Source of the DNA: Rhodoplanes serenus
GTDB lineage: Bacteria; Pseudomonadota; Alphaproteobacteria; Rhizobiales; Xanthobacteraceae
Assembly (NCBI GenBank): GCA_945897515.1
Contig: CAMDFO010000004.1
Span: 48,146 to 112,145 of the forward strand
Direction of reading: 5' to 3'
Length of the DNA stretch: 64,000 nucleotides
The translations under genes were made by a program, and so were the position numbers. The first letter of the stretch is position 1; each line of letters opens with the position of its first letter. Positions 36,742-48,367 of the stretch are shown piece by piece. The notes under the pieces were generated by a model that saw only the letters and a list, made by a program, of their open reading frames with translations, made no database searches and was not told the DNA's origin.

Positions 36742-37893
36742 ATGGTTTCGCGCGCGCAACGCACGCCGTTCGGCGATTGGTGGTGGACGATCGACCGGCT
36801 CACGCTCGCGGCGATCGTCGTGCTCATGCTTGGCGGCATCATCCTCTCGCTCGCGGCGAGTCCTCCGGTCGCGGCGCGGCTGAACCTCGAACCATTCCAT
36901 TTCGTCAACCGGCACGTGCTGTTTCTGGTGCCGGCGATCCTGGTTTTGCTGACCGTCTCGGTGCTCCCACCGCGGCACATCCGGCGCCTGGCGCTCGTGG
37001 TGTTCATCGTCAGCGTCGTTCTGGTTGCGGCGACCCCGATTTTCGGCGCCGAGATCAAGGGCGCTCGCCGCTGGCTGGTGATCATGGGCGTCAACATCCA
37101 GCCCTCGGAGTTCCTGAAACCCGCATTCGTGATCCTGACCGCGTGGCTGTTCGGCGAATCGGCGCGCCGGCCGGAAATGCCGGCCAACACCGTCGCGCTC
37201 GGCCTGCTGATGCTGGTCGTGTCGCTGCTCGTGCTGCAGCCCGATTTCGGCCAGACCATGCTGATCGCGCTGGTGTGGGGCGCGCTGTTCTTCATGGCCG
37301 GGATGCGGCTGATCTGGGTGGCGGGGCTCGGCGGCGTGGCCGCGGTCGGGTTGGTCGGAGCCTATTTCACCGTCCCGCACGTGGCGCGTCGCATCAAGCG
37401 GTTCATCGATCCGTCATCCGGCGACACCTACAACATCGACTATGCGCTGGAATCCTTCGCGCGCGGCGGCTGGCTGGGCCGGGGCCCCGGCGAGGGCACG
37501 CTCAAGCGCACGCTGCCTGAAGGCCATACCGATTTCATCTTCGCCGTGGCGGCCGAGGAGTTCGGCATCGTGCTGTGCCTCGTGCTGGCCGCGCTGTTCG
37601 CCTTCATCGTGATCCGCGCCCTGCGGAATGCGCTTCATAACGAGGACCCGTTCACGCGTTTTGCGGTTTCGGGACTTGCGATCCTGTTCGGCCTCCAATC
37701 GGCGATCAACATGGCGGTCAACCTGCATCTCATGCCGGCCAAAGGCATGACGCTGCCGTTCGTCTCCTACGGCGGCTCCTCGATGATCTCGCTGGCCTAC
37801 GGCATGGGTATGCTGCTGGCGCTCACGCGCGACCGCCCGCTCGCCGAAATGATGGCGAGCCGCGACGCCTACGCCATGCGGAGCCCGGCGTGA
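36742..37893 (+). CDS. ftsW: Septal peptidoglycan glycosyltransferase FtsW
   Basis: This 383-residue SEDS protein has about ten membrane helices, with conserved GARRWLVIMGVNIQPSEFLK, LQPDFGQTMLIA, GRGPGEGTLKR and PEGHTDFIFAVAAEEFG, and the late MTLPFVSYGGSSM. FtsW polymerises lipid II at the septum together with FtsI. It starts a new plus-strand run after the two reverse genes, with GGGGAATCC before the ATG; it probably needs its own promoter in the 157-base divergent gap. Its stop overlaps the murG start. Confidence 0.97.
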   Translation: MVSRAQRTPFGDWWWTIDRLTLAAIVVLMLGGIILSLAASPPVAARLNLEPFHFVNRHVLFLVPAILVLLTVSVLPPRHIRRLALVVFIVSVVLVAATPIFGAEIKGARRWLVIMGVNIQPSEFLKPAFVILTAWLFGESARRPEMPANTVALGLLMLVVSLLVLQPDFGQTMLIALVWGALFFMAGMRLIWVAGLGGVAAVGLVGAYFTVPHVARRIKRFIDPSSGDTYNIDYALESFARGGWLGRGPGEGTLKRTLPEGHTDFIFAVAAEEFGIVLCLVLAALFAFIVIRALRNALHNEDPFTRFAVSGLAILFGLQSAINMAVNLHLMPAKGMTLPFVSYGGSSMISLAYGMGMLLALTRDRPLAEMMASRDAYAMRSPA

Positions 37894-39005
37894 CCACCAA
37901 GGGCGGCGTGCTTGTCGCCGCCGGCGGGACGGGCGGCCATCTGTTTCCCGCCGAGGCGCTGGCCGCGGCCTTGGGCAAGCGCGGCATCCATGTCCAGCTT
38001 GCGACCGACGGCCGTGCGAAACGCTACAGCGACAACTTTCCCGCCGATGCGATCCATGTGATCCCGAGTGCGACCATTCGTGGCCGCGATCCGCTTTCGC
38101 TCGCCAGGACCGGCATCATCCTGACCTATGGCCTGACCAAGGCCTGGCTGAAGCTGTCGTCGTTGCGGCCGGCCATCGTGGTGGGCTTCGGCGGCTATCC
38201 GACGTTGCCGCCCCTGCTGGCTGCGACGTTGCGCGGCATCCCGACCATTATTCACGAGCAGAACGGCGTGATGGGACGCGCCAATCGCTTGCTGGCCCCG
38301 CGGGTCACCGCCATCGCGACGAGTTTTCCGGGTGTGCTCGACAAGGATCGTGCGCTGGCCGCCAAGGCGACCCGCACCGGCAATCCGGTGCGGCCCGCGG
38401 TCGTGGCGGCGGCGGCAACGCCCTACGTGCCGCCGGACGCCGCCGGGCCGCTGCACCTTCTGGTCTTCGGCGGCAGCCAGGGCGCGCGCGTGATGTCGGA
38501 GATTGTGCCCCCAGCGATCGAGCGGCTCGAGCCGCGTCTGCAGATGCGGCTCAACGTGGTGCAGCAGGCTCGCGAGGAGGATCTCGCGGAGGTCCGCCGG
38601 ATCTATGCGCGGGCGGGCGTCGCGGCCGAAGTCGAGCCGTTTTTCAGCGATCTGCCGGCGCGGCTCGCGGCCAGCCAGCTCGTCATCTCGCGGTCCGGCG
38701 CCTCGACCGTGGCGGAACTGGCTGCTATCGGCCGGCCCGCCATCCTGGTGCCGTTGCCGCATTCGCTCGATCAGGACCAGCGCGCCAACGCCGGTGTGTT
38801 GGAACAGGCGGGCGGCGCGATCCGCCTTGATCAGGCCGAATTCACCCCCGACAGACTGGCGGCGGAAATCGGCGCGCTCGCCGCCGACCCCGCGCGTCTT
38901 TTAAGCATGGCTGCGGCGGCACGGTCGGCCGGCGTCCTCGACGCCGCCGAGCGGCTGGCCGATCTGGTGCTTCATGTTGCGGGTGTGATACCGCCTCTGC
39001 GCTGA
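37890..39005 (+). CDS. murG: Lipid II synthase MurG
   Basis: This 371-residue GT-B glycosyltransferase has GGTGGHLFPA near the N-terminus, FGGYPTLPPLLAA, IHEQNGVMGRAN, FGGSQGARV in the hinge, and ISRSGASTVAELAAIGRP with HSLDQDQRANA for UDP-GlcNAc binding. It adds GlcNAc to lipid I on the cytoplasmic face. The GTG start at 37890 overlaps the ftsW stop. Confidence 0.97.
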   Translation: MTTKGGVLVAAGGTGGHLFPAEALAAALGKRGIHVQLATDGRAKRYSDNFPADAIHVIPSATIRGRDPLSLARTGIILTYGLTKAWLKLSSLRPAIVVGFGGYPTLPPLLAATLRGIPTIIHEQNGVMGRANRLLAPRVTAIATSFPGVLDKDRALAAKATRTGNPVRPAVVAAAATPYVPPDAAGPLHLLVFGGSQGARVMSEIVPPAIERLEPRLQMRLNVVQQAREEDLAEVRRIYARAGVAAEVEPFFSDLPARLAASQLVISRSGASTVAELAAIGRPAILVPLPHSLDQDQRANAGVLEQAGGAIRLDQAEFTPDRLAAEIGALAADPARLLSMAAAARSAGVLDAAERLADLVLHVAGVIPPLR

Positions 39006-39023
39006 TCCTCGGAGATGATTTGA

Positions 39024-40427
39024 ATGAAGCTGCCGCGCGACATCGGGCCGATCCATTTCGTCGGGATCGGAGGCATCGGCATGAGCGGCATCGCCGAGGT
39101 GCTGGTCAATCTCGGCTACATGGTGCAGGGCTCGGACGTCGCCGATAGCGCCAACGTCAAGCGCCTGCGCGAGAAGGGCATCAAGGTCGCGATCGGCCAC
39201 GCGGCGGAGAACGTCAACGGCGCCCACGTGCTGGTGGTGTCGTCGGCGATCCAGCGTGATAATCCGGAACTGGTCGCGGCGCGGGAAAAGCGGCTGCCGG
39301 TGGTTCGCCGCGCCGAGATGCTGGCCGAGCTGATGCGGCTGAAAAGCTGCGTCGCTGTCGCCGGCACGCACGGCAAGACCACCACGACCTCGCTGGTCGC
39401 CTGCCTGCTCGATGCCGGCAACTTCGATCCGACCGTCATCAACGGCGGCATCATCAACGCCTACGGCACCAATGCGCGGCTCGGCGACGGCGACTGGATG
39501 GTGGTAGAGGCCGACGAATCCGACGGCACATTCCTGAAACTTCCCGCCGACATCGCCATCGTCACCAACGTCGACGCCGAGCATCTCGATCACTTCAAGA
39601 CCTTCGCCGCCGTGCAGGACGCGTTCCGCGCCTTCATCGAGAACGTGCCGTTCTACGGCTTCGCCGTGATGTGCACCGACCATCCGATCGTGCAGCGCCT
39701 GGTCGGCCGCATCGAGGACCGCCGCATCGTCACCTACGGCGAGAACCCGCAGGCCGACGTGCGCCTGGTCGATCTCGACAACGCCGGCGGCCAGTCGCGC
39801 TTCACCGTGCTATTCCGCGATCGCGCCGGCAAGACCGTGCATGCGATCGACCGGCTGGTGCTGCCGATGCCCGGCCGGCACAACGCGCTCAACACCACGT
39901 CGGCGATCGCGGTGGCGCACGAGCTCGGCATCCCCGACGATGTGATCCGTCAGGCGCTGGCGAAATTCGGCGGCGTGCGGCGGCGCTTCACGCGTGCCGG
40001 CGAGTGGAACGGCGTCACCATCATCGACGACTACGGCCACCATCCGGTCGAGATCGCGGCGGTGCTGCGGGCGGCGCGCGAGTCGACCAAGAGCCAGGTG
40101 ATCGCGGTGGTGCAGCCGCACCGCTATACGCGCCTGCAATCGCTGTTCGAGCCGTTCTCGACCTGCTTCAACGATGCCGACGCCGTGATCGTCGCCGATG
40201 TCTATCCTGCCGGCGAAGCGCCGATCGCCGGCGTCGACCGCGACCATCTGGTGGCGGCGGTGCGCGCACGCGGCCACCGTCAGGTGATGCCGCTGCCAGG
40301 CCCGGCTCAACTCGCCGGCCTCGTGAAGGGCATCGCCAAGCCCGGCGACTATGTGGTGTGCCTCGGTGCCGGCAACATCACGCAGTGGGCCTATGCGCTG
40401 GCGGGTGAGTTGAAGGCGCTGGGGTGA
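39024..40427 (+). CDS. murC: UDP-MurNAc:L-alanine ligase MurC
   Basis: This 467-residue Mur ligase has [16 protein letters not shown] at the N-terminus, ATP loop GTHGKTTT at about 114-121, [11 protein letters not shown] and [14 protein letters not shown]. It adds the first L-Ala to UDP-MurNAc. CGGAGATGATTTGA precedes the ATG. It lies in a continuous run of murG, murC, murB. Confidence 0.97.
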   Translation: MKLPRDIGPIHFVGIGGIGMSGIAEVLVNLGYMVQGSDVADSANVKRLREKGIKVAIGHAAENVNGAHVLVVSSAIQRDNPELVAAREKRLPVVRRAEMLAELMRLKSCVAVAGTHGKTTTTSLVACLLDAGNFDPTVINGGIINAYGTNARLGDGDWMVVEADESDGTFLKLPADIAIVTNVDAEHLDHFKTFAAVQDAFRAFIENVPFYGFAVMCTDHPIVQRLVGRIEDRRIVTYGENPQADVRLVDLDNAGGQSRFTVLFRDRAGKTVHAIDRLVLPMPGRHNALNTTSAIAVAHELGIPDDVIRQALAKFGGVRRRFTRAGEWNGVTIIDDYGHHPVEIAAVLRAARESTKSQVIAVVQPHRYTRLQSLFEPFSTCFNDADAVIVADVYPAGEAPIAGVDRDHLVAAVRARGHRQVMPLPGPAQLAGLVKGIAKPGDYVVCLGAGNITQWAYALAGELKALG

Positions 40428-40445
40428 CGCCATGACGACGCGCTC

Positions 40446-41360
40446 ATGAGCTTCCCCGATATCGTCCCCGAGCTGAAATCCCACGCGCCAAAACTGCGCG
40501 GCCGGCTGCTGCCGAACCAGTCGCTTGCCGAGCTGACCTGGTTCCGTGTCGGTGGACCCGCGCAGGCGCTGCTGATGCCGGAGGACGAGGACGATCTCGC
40601 CTATTTCCTCCGGAGCATTCCCGCCGATATCCCGGTGATGGTGGTCGGGCTTGGCTCGAACCTGATCGTGCGCGATGGGGGCGTGCCCGGCGTGGTGGTG
40701 CGGCTCGGTCGCGGCTTCAATGAGATCAAGGTCGATGGCACCCGCATTCATGCCGGTACCGCGGTGCCTGACGTAAAGGTCGCGCGCGCGGCGCAGGACG
40801 CGGGCTTGGCCGGACTGTCGTTTTTCCGCGGCATTCCGGGCGCAATCGGCGGCGCGTTGCGCATGAACGGCGGCGCTTACGGAGGCGAGACCAAGGATGC
40901 GCTGGTCGCGGCGCGCGCGGTCGACCGCGCCGGGCGCATCCACGAGCTTTCGCTTGCCGACATGCACTATACCTACCGCCATTGCGGCGCGCCGGAGGAT
41001 TTCATCTTCACGCAGGCGACATTCGCCGGCACGCCGGGCGATCGCGCCACGATCGCGGCCGAGATGGACAAGATCACGGAGTCACGCGAGGCCACCCAGC
41101 CGATCAAAAGCCGCACCGGCGGCTCCACCTTCAAGAATCCGCCGGGCCACAGCGCCTGGAAGCTGATCGACGCCGCCGGCTGCCGCGGCCTGATCGTCGG
41201 CAACGCCCAAGTCTCCGAACTGCACTGCAATTTCCTGATCAACCTCGGCGGCGCGACCGCCACCGACATCGAAACGCTGGGCGAAACCGTGCGCCGGCGC
41301 GTCAAGGAAACCTCCGGCCTCGATCTCGAATGGGAGATCAAGCGGATCGGGGTGCCGTAA
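40446..41360 (+). CDS. murB: UDP-N-acetylenolpyruvoylglucosamine reductase MurB
   Basis: This 304-residue FAD-dependent reductase has [30 protein letters not shown] and [21 protein letters not shown] for FAD and substrate binding, and the catalytic-serine region [13 protein letters not shown] at about 221-233. It completes UDP-MurNAc synthesis. In this order ddl normally follows, but a monooxygenase gene is inserted after a 147-base gap. Confidence 0.96.
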   Translation: MSFPDIVPELKSHAPKLRGRLLPNQSLAELTWFRVGGPAQALLMPEDEDDLAYFLRSIPADIPVMVVGLGSNLIVRDGGVPGVVVRLGRGFNEIKVDGTRIHAGTAVPDVKVARAAQDAGLAGLSFFRGIPGAIGGALRMNGGAYGGETKDALVAARAVDRAGRIHELSLADMHYTYRHCGAPEDFIFTQATFAGTPGDRATIAAEMDKITESREATQPIKSRTGGSTFKNPPGHSAWKLIDAAGCRGLIVGNAQVSELHCNFLINLGGATATDIETLGETVRRRVKETSGLDLEWEIKRIGVP

Positions 41361-41507
41361 CGGGCTTGATCGGAGTCTTCGCGACTCCAAAATCCCTCCA
41401 CTGTGTCTTTTGAATCACGCTCGCGGCTCTCCTCGCCATTCCGGCGTGGCGAGGATTCACCTTTGCTTGCCAGCCAGTTAGGTTGCTTGCTGATTCGCGG
41501 AGGTGAG

Positions 41508-42716
41508 GTGGCAGCGAAGAACGACACAATCCTTGTCGTGGGCGGCGGCCTCGGCGGGGCTGCAGCCGCGCTTGCGCTCGCGCGCAAGGGCCATCGCGTG
41601 CGCGTGCTGGAGGAGGCTGCCGAGTTCGGGGTGATCGGCTACGGCATCCAGCTCGGCCCCAACGTCTTTTCGATGTTCGACAAGCTCGGCGTGAGCGAGG
41701 CGGTGCTGGCCGAGTCCATCGTGCCCGACGCGATCCTCATGATCGACGCCACGGACGCCGGCCTGATCGCTCGGATTCCGACCGGGGCGTCGTTCCGTCA
41801 GCGGTTCAAGCGCCCCTACATCGTGATCCATCGCGTCGACCTGCATCGCATCCTGCTCGACGCCTGCAAGGCGCTGCCGAACGTCGACCTGGTGCCGCTC
41901 GCGGGCGTCGTTTCCTACGAGGATATCGGCGACCGCGTCCGCGTAACGACGCAGGACGGGCGCGCGTTCGACGGGGCGGCGCTGATTGGCGCCGATGGGC
42001 TGCGCTCGTCGGTCCGCACCCAGATGCTGAGCGAGGGCGAGCCGCGCATGATCGGTTATGTCGCGCACCGCACCATCGTACCGATGGCGGAGCTGCGCGC
42101 CGACGTGCATCGCCACGAGGTCGTGCTGTGGTCGGGGGACGGCTTTCACATCGTGCACTATCCGCTGCGCGGCGGCGCGCTGTTCAACATCGTGGCGGTG
42201 TTCCGCACCTCGACCTATGCCGAGAAGGGCGACACGGAAGCCTACCGGGCCGAGTTGAATCACACCTACCGCGACTCGCATCCATCGATGAGAGCGCTGA
42301 TCGCGATGATGGACCTGGGCCGGCGCTGGCCGATTTCCGACCGCGATCCGATCCGGCGCTGGAGCAGGGGACACGTGACGCTGCTCGGCGACGCGGCGCA
42401 TCCCACCCTGCAATCGCTGGCGCAGGGTGCCTGCATGGCGATCGAGGATGCGGTGTGCCTCGCCGAGATGGTGGATCGCAGCGGCGGCGACTTTTCGGCC
42501 GCTTTCCGCGCCTATGAGGACGCGCGTTACCTGCGCACGGCGCGGGTGCAATACGAGTCCCGCTATCTCTGGGACAACATGTACCACCTGGGCGGGCTCG
42601 AGCGCGAAGTGATGCGCCGGTCCTGGGAAGACCGGACGGAACAGGACATGTTCCAGTGCCTGGGCTGGCTCTACGACGGCATGGCTCTGCCTGAGAAGCG
42701 CGGAGCCGCGGCATGA
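41508..42716 (+). CDS. FAD-dependent monooxygenase (3-hydroxybenzoate 6-hydroxylase/salicylate hydroxylase-like)
   Basis: This 402-residue class A flavoprotein hydroxylase has VVGGGLGGAAAALALARKGH (FAD dinucleotide fold), the central ALIGADGLRSSVR (DG motif) and GDAAHPTLQSLAQGACMAIED (GD motif). The stretch GIQLGPNVFSMFDKLGV, and VIHRVDLHRILL, resemble 3-hydroxybenzoate 6-hydroxylase. The substrate is inferred only to subfamily level. GTG 41508 has GGAGG four bases upstream. Its stop overlaps the ddl start (ATGA), so it is firmly embedded in the mur operon although it has no cell-wall role that I know of. Confidence 0.86.
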   Translation: MAAKNDTILVVGGGLGGAAAALALARKGHRVRVLEEAAEFGVIGYGIQLGPNVFSMFDKLGVSEAVLAESIVPDAILMIDATDAGLIARIPTGASFRQRFKRPYIVIHRVDLHRILLDACKALPNVDLVPLAGVVSYEDIGDRVRVTTQDGRAFDGAALIGADGLRSSVRTQMLSEGEPRMIGYVAHRTIVPMAELRADVHRHEVVLWSGDGFHIVHYPLRGGALFNIVAVFRTSTYAEKGDTEAYRAELNHTYRDSHPSMRALIAMMDLGRRWPISDRDPIRRWSRGHVTLLGDAAHPTLQSLAQGACMAIEDAVCLAEMVDRSGGDFSAAFRAYEDARYLRTARVQYESRYLWDNMYHLGGLEREVMRRSWEDRTEQDMFQCLGWLYDGMALPEKRGAAA

Positions 42717-43633
42717 GCAAGCACGTCGCGGTCCTGATGGGCGGATGGTCGGCGGAGCGCGATGTGTCGCTGAACTCCGGCAAGGCCTGCGCCGATGCGC
42801 TCGAACGCACCGGCTATCGCGTCAGCCGGGTCGATGTGGGCCGCGACATCGCGACCGTGCTGCAGACGCTGAAGCCGGACGTGGCGCTCAACGTCCTGCA
42901 TGGCCGGCCCGGCGAGGATGGAATGCTGCAGGGCATCCTTGAGATTCTCGCCATCCCCTACAGCCATTCCGGGGTGCTGTCGTCGTCGCTGGCGATGCAC
43001 AAGGAACTCGCCAAGGTGGTGATGAAAGCCGCCGGCATCCCGGTTCCCGAGGGCGTGCTGGTGCCGCGCGCGGAAGCCGCGAAGAAACATCTGATGCCGC
43101 GCCCCTATGTCATCAAGCCGAACGCCGAGGGATCGAGCTTCGGGGTGTTCATCGTCACCGAGCAGCACGAACACCCGCCCCAGGAGCTGACCCGCGAAGA
43201 CTGGCCCTACGGCGACGAGGTCTTGGTCGAGAAATTCATCCCCGGCAAGGAACTGACCTGCGCCGTCATGGGCGATACGCCGCTGGACGTCATAGAGATC
43301 GTGGCGGCCACCCGGTTCTACGATTACGAGGCGAAATACACCCCCGGCGGCTCGAAACACCTCCTGCCGGCGCCAATTAAACCATTTGTTTACCAAGAGG
43401 CCCGAAGACTAGCGCTCAAGGCGCATCACGCCCTCGGTTGCCGAGGCGTGAGCCGCGCCGACTTCCGTTACGACGACCGTAGTGCGGGTACGGAGGGGCT
43501 GGTCTGTCTTGAGGTCAACACCCAACCTGGCATGACCGAAACCTCGCTCGTGCCTGAGCTCGCGGCCCATGCGGGCATAAACTTCGATGAGCTGGTACGA
43601 TGGATGGTCGAGGACGCCTCGCTGAACCGGTAA
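42713..43633 (+). CDS. ddl: D-alanine--D-alanine ligase
   Basis: This 306-residue ATP-grasp ligase has VAVLMGGWSAERDVSLNSG, LHGRPGEDGMLQGILE, the SGVLSSSLAMHK substrate loop, YVIKPNAEGSSFGV for ATP, and RADFRYDD then EVNTQPGMTETSL for magnesium. It makes the D-Ala-D-Ala added by MurF. Its start overlaps the monooxygenase stop and its end overlaps the ftsQ start by 34 bases. Confidence 0.96.
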   Translation: MSKHVAVLMGGWSAERDVSLNSGKACADALERTGYRVSRVDVGRDIATVLQTLKPDVALNVLHGRPGEDGMLQGILEILAIPYSHSGVLSSSLAMHKELAKVVMKAAGIPVPEGVLVPRAEAAKKHLMPRPYVIKPNAEGSSFGVFIVTEQHEHPPQELTREDWPYGDEVLVEKFIPGKELTCAVMGDTPLDVIEIVAATRFYDYEAKYTPGGSKHLLPAPIKPFVYQEARRLALKAHHALGCRGVSRADFRYDDRSAGTEGLVCLEVNTQPGMTETSLVPELAAHAGINFDELVRWMVEDASLNR

Positions 43634-44571
43634 CCGATGGCGCGGAAACGCGCCCGGCGGCCGGCACGGCGCCGGAGCCCAGACGCGCGCGCAAGCGGCC
43701 GCGCCTGGGCCGCGGACGCACGCGCGTGCGCCGGCTGGCGCGCCGCTGGTCGGGTCGCCTCATCGACCTTCCAATTCCGCGCGGCGTCGGGATCGCGGCT
43801 GTGATCTTGTTCGTGCTTGCGGCCGCAGGCTATGGCGCGGTGCGCGGCGACCATCTGGCGACCATCGGCGCCGAGCTTGCCGACGTGCGGGACGCCGCGG
43901 CCAATGCGGCCGGGTTCCGCATCACCTCGATCGCGCTCGCCGGCGGCAAGCAGGTGACGCGCGAAGAAATTCTCACCACGGCCGGTGTCACGGGACGCAC
44001 CTCGCTCTTGTTCCTCGATGCGTCGTCGGCGCGGGCGCGGCTGAAGACCAATCCGTGGATCGCCGAAGCGACGGTGCTCAAGCTCTATCCCGGCCGGCTG
44101 CATATCGAAGTCACCGAACGCCAGGCGTTCGCGCTTTGGCAGAAGGACGGCAAGGTCGCCGTCATTTCCAGCGATGGCAGCGTGGTCGAGCCCTACGTCG
44201 CCAGACGCTTCGCGGCTTTGCCGCTGGTGGTGGGGGCCGGAGCCGAGACCGGAGCCAAGGATTTCCTGGCCTTGATCGAGAAATATCCGCTGCTGCGCGA
44301 CCAGGTTCGCGCGTCGGTTCTGGTCGCCGGGCGGCGCTGGAATCTGAAGCTCAAGAACGGCATCGACGTGCGGCTGCCGGAAACCGAGATCGAGCAAGCG
44401 CTCGATGCGCTGGTGCAGCTCGACCGGGACAAGAAACTCCTGACGCGCGACATCACCGCCATCGACCTGCGCTTGCCCGACCGGGTGACCGTCAAATTGT
44501 CGAACGAGGCCGCGCAGGCGCGCGAGGACGCGCTCAAGCCGAAGCCCAAGCGTAAGGGAGGCGACGCGTGA
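43600..44571 (+). CDS. ftsQ: Cell division protein FtsQ
   Basis: This 323-residue bitopic protein has a basic cytoplasmic N-terminus (about 1-60), one membrane helix at about 63-80 (GIAAVILFVLAAAGYGAV), a POTRA domain at about 105-175 (FRITSIALAGGKQVTREEIL), then the FtsQ beta domain (HIEVTERQAFALWQ). FtsQ links FtsB/FtsL to the divisome. The start lies 34 bases inside ddl; no in-frame alternative was found between there and the membrane helix. The stop TGA is the first base triplet of a 14-nt direct repeat that recurs at the ftsA start. Confidence 0.9.
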   Translation: MDGRGRLAEPVTDGAETRPAAGTAPEPRRARKRPRLGRGRTRVRRLARRWSGRLIDLPIPRGVGIAAVILFVLAAAGYGAVRGDHLATIGAELADVRDAAANAAGFRITSIALAGGKQVTREEILTTAGVTGRTSLLFLDASSARARLKTNPWIAEATVLKLYPGRLHIEVTERQAFALWQKDGKVAVISSDGSVVEPYVARRFAALPLVVGAGAETGAKDFLALIEKYPLLRDQVRASVLVAGRRWNLKLKNGIDVRLPETEIEQALDALVQLDRDKKLLTRDITAIDLRLPDRVTVKLSNEAAQAREDALKPKPKRKGGDA

Positions 44572-44797
44572 GCCTCCACGACCATTTTTTCTTCTGTCAT
44601 TCCGGGGCGGCGCGCAGCGCCGAGCCCGGAATCCAGACCCCAACACCAAACGCCGTTCTGGATTCCGGGTTCGCGCTTTCCGCCTACGCGCTCCCGCGCT
44701 TCGGCGGACTCGAGCCCGCAGTAGCTCGCAAAGCGAGCGAAGGCGGGTCAGCGCGCCCCGGAATGACTCGTGGAGGCGGAACATGAGCCTCCACGAC
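44568..44797. repeat. Dispersed palindromic repeat, copy C, flanked by a 14-nt direct repeat at the ftsQ/ftsA junction
   Basis: The element itself spans 44596-44767 (172 bp; ends GTCATTCCGGGGC and a matching GCCCCGGAATGAC). It is longer than copies A and B because of an extra hairpin-rich segment in its right half. TGAGCCTCCACGAC occurs at 44569-44582, covering the ftsQ stop, and again at 44784-44797, covering the ftsA start. Without the insert, the ftsQ stop and a GTG start of ftsA would overlap (GTGA) with GGGAGG correctly placed. This looks like an insertion with target duplication. Confidence 0.85.
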
Positions 44798-46102
44798 GGG
44801 CTGACTCCGAAGATGAAGCCGGTTTCGCCGCGGCGATCCGCCATCGTCGCGGCGCTCGACATCGGCACCAGCAAGATCGTCTGTCTCATCGCGCGCCTGC
44901 GGCCTCAGACCCCGCAGGAGGTGCTGCGCCGGCGCAGCCACGGCGTCGAGATCCTCGGGATCGGCCACACCGAGGCTCGCGGCATCAAGGGCGGCGCCGT
45001 GATCGACCTCGCCGAGGCCGAGGCCGCGATGCGCCACTGCGTCGACCTCGCCGAAAGCGATGCTTCGGTGCAGCTCGAATCCGTGGTGGTTTCGGTGTCT
45101 GCCGGGCGGCTGTCGAGCGAGCTCTATGCCGCGACGGTGAACGTTGCAGGCTCCGCCATCGCCGACGGCGACATCGCCCGCGTGCTCGCGGCCGGCAGCA
45201 AGCATTCGGTGCGAGAAGGCCGGGTGGTGCTGCATTCGCTCCCCATCGGCTACTCGCTCGACGACGTGCGCGGCATCGGCGAGCCGCGCGGCATGCTGGG
45301 GCGGCAGTTCGGCGTCGATATGCACGTGGTGACCGCAGACGTTGCCGCGGCGCGCAACGTCATGCTGGCGGTCGAGCGCTGCCATCTTTCGGTCGAGACC
45401 ATGGTGGCCACGCCTTACGTCGCGGGCCTGAGCGTGCTGGCCGACGACGAGGCCGATCTCGGCGCCGCGCTGGTCGACATGGGTGCGGGCACCACCACCA
45501 TCGCGGTGTTTTCGTCCGGGCGGTTCATCGACGCCAGCGGGTTCGCCTTGGGCGGACAGCACGTCACCATGGACCTGGCGCGTGGGCTGAACGCCCGCAT
45601 CGCCGACGCCGAGCGGATCAAGACGCTTTACGGCAGCGTGATGGCTGGCGGATCGGACGAACGCGACATGATCACGGTGCCGTCGGTCAGCGACGATGAG
45701 CGCGAGCCGCCGCAGTTCGTTTCGCGCGCCAGCCTGGTTCGCATTATCAAGCCGCGAGTCGAAGAAATCCTCGAAATGGTTCGCGACCGTCTCGCCGCAT
45801 CGCCGTTCGCCGCCGAGCCGCGCGCCCGCGTGGTCTTCACCGGCGGCGCGAGCCAGCTCACCGGATTGCCGGACCTGGCGGCGCGCATCCTCAATCGCCC
45901 CGTCCGGATCGGCCGGCCGCTCGGAATCTCCGGGCTGCCCGACGCCGCCAAGGGGCCGGCTTTCGCCGTTGCGGCAGGCCTTCTGGTCTATCCGCAGGCG
46001 GCGCACCTTGAACACTTCGAACCGCGGCGAACGCGGCATCTCACGACAGGAACGGGATACATCGCACGGGTCGGACGATGGCTCCGGGAAGGATTCGGAT
46101 GA
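44783..46102 (+). CDS. ftsA: Cell division protein FtsA
   Basis: This 439-residue actin-like protein has [18 protein letters not shown] (phosphate 1), the SHVR-type [13 protein letters not shown] region, [18 protein letters not shown] (phosphate 2), [13 protein letters not shown] and [13 protein letters not shown] (adenosine). The C-terminal amphipathic membrane helix ([10 protein letters not shown]) is present. FtsA tethers FtsZ to the membrane. The current ATG 44783 has GGAGG ten bases upstream and lies just after the inserted repeat. Confidence 0.96.
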   Translation: MSLHDGLTPKMKPVSPRRSAIVAALDIGTSKIVCLIARLRPQTPQEVLRRRSHGVEILGIGHTEARGIKGGAVIDLAEAEAAMRHCVDLAESDASVQLESVVVSVSAGRLSSELYAATVNVAGSAIADGDIARVLAAGSKHSVREGRVVLHSLPIGYSLDDVRGIGEPRGMLGRQFGVDMHVVTADVAAARNVMLAVERCHLSVETMVATPYVAGLSVLADDEADLGAALVDMGAGTTTIAVFSSGRFIDASGFALGGQHVTMDLARGLNARIADAERIKTLYGSVMAGGSDERDMITVPSVSDDEREPPQFVSRASLVRIIKPRVEEILEMVRDRLAASPFAAEPRARVVFTGGASQLTGLPDLAARILNRPVRIGRPLGISGLPDAAKGPAFAVAAGLLVYPQAAHLEHFEPRRTRHLTTGTGYIARVGRWLREGFG

Positions 46103-46199
46103 CCCACACGAAATTCGCACCAGATTTCACACATCGGCCGGTGGCGGACCGGCACGACCTGGCGGTGTCCCTATGACATCGCCCAATGAAGAGGCAGCC

Positions 46200-47888
<1,689 letters not shown>

Positions 47889-47911
47889 TCGACCGGTTTC
47901 TGCCAAGCGAG

Positions 47912-47940
47912 CCCCGGCCTTTCGGCCGGGGTTTGTTTTT
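47912..47940 (+). terminator. Rho-independent terminator of the dcw cluster
   Basis: CCCCGGCC and GGCCGGGG form an 8-bp stem with loop TTTC, followed by TTTGTTTTT. It begins 23 bases after the ftsZ stop and marks the end of the dcw transcript. Confidence 0.92.
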
Positions 47941-48367
47941 GGGCGCGATGCTTAACGCCCCGGTAACCGCAAAGATGGTTAGCCAAGCGTTTGATTTACC
48001 ATGGTCTTCTTCGATTTTGAGGATTTCCGCCGAAACCCCTTGCGGGACCTGGGGTCGGATGGTTTCTGACGCCACGGGTGTGACGGCCGGATACCGGACC
48101 TGCCGCGTTTCTGGCGCTATTGCGGCGTTTCGAAGGTAACACTCGGTAAGAAAGCGTGAGTTGCCTTGCGGCGAACACTTACTAAGGTGCTCGTACTTCA
48201 AGGGGTTTTCGTCGGGGGACGGCTGGGGATTGATGGCGTTGGGCCGGGGCTAATCTCCAAATGTTTGTCGGCGAAATGGGGCATGTCCAGAACTGAGGTT
48301 CTGGAGCCTCGAATGGGGATTGTGCGCGCGTCGGCGTGCATTGAGCCGACGGGCGTGCAGTAGCGGA
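47941..48367 (+). promoter_or_regulatory. Gene-free promoter region upstream of lpxC
   Basis: This stretch of 427 bases has no ORF with family resemblance. It holds a near-match to the CtrA box (TTAA-N7-GTAA at 47952-47966) and other GGTTA/GGTAA patches within 60 bases after the ftsZ terminator. lpxC must start from its own promoter here, probably with a long leader. The assignment of CtrA control is speculative. Confidence 0.4.
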
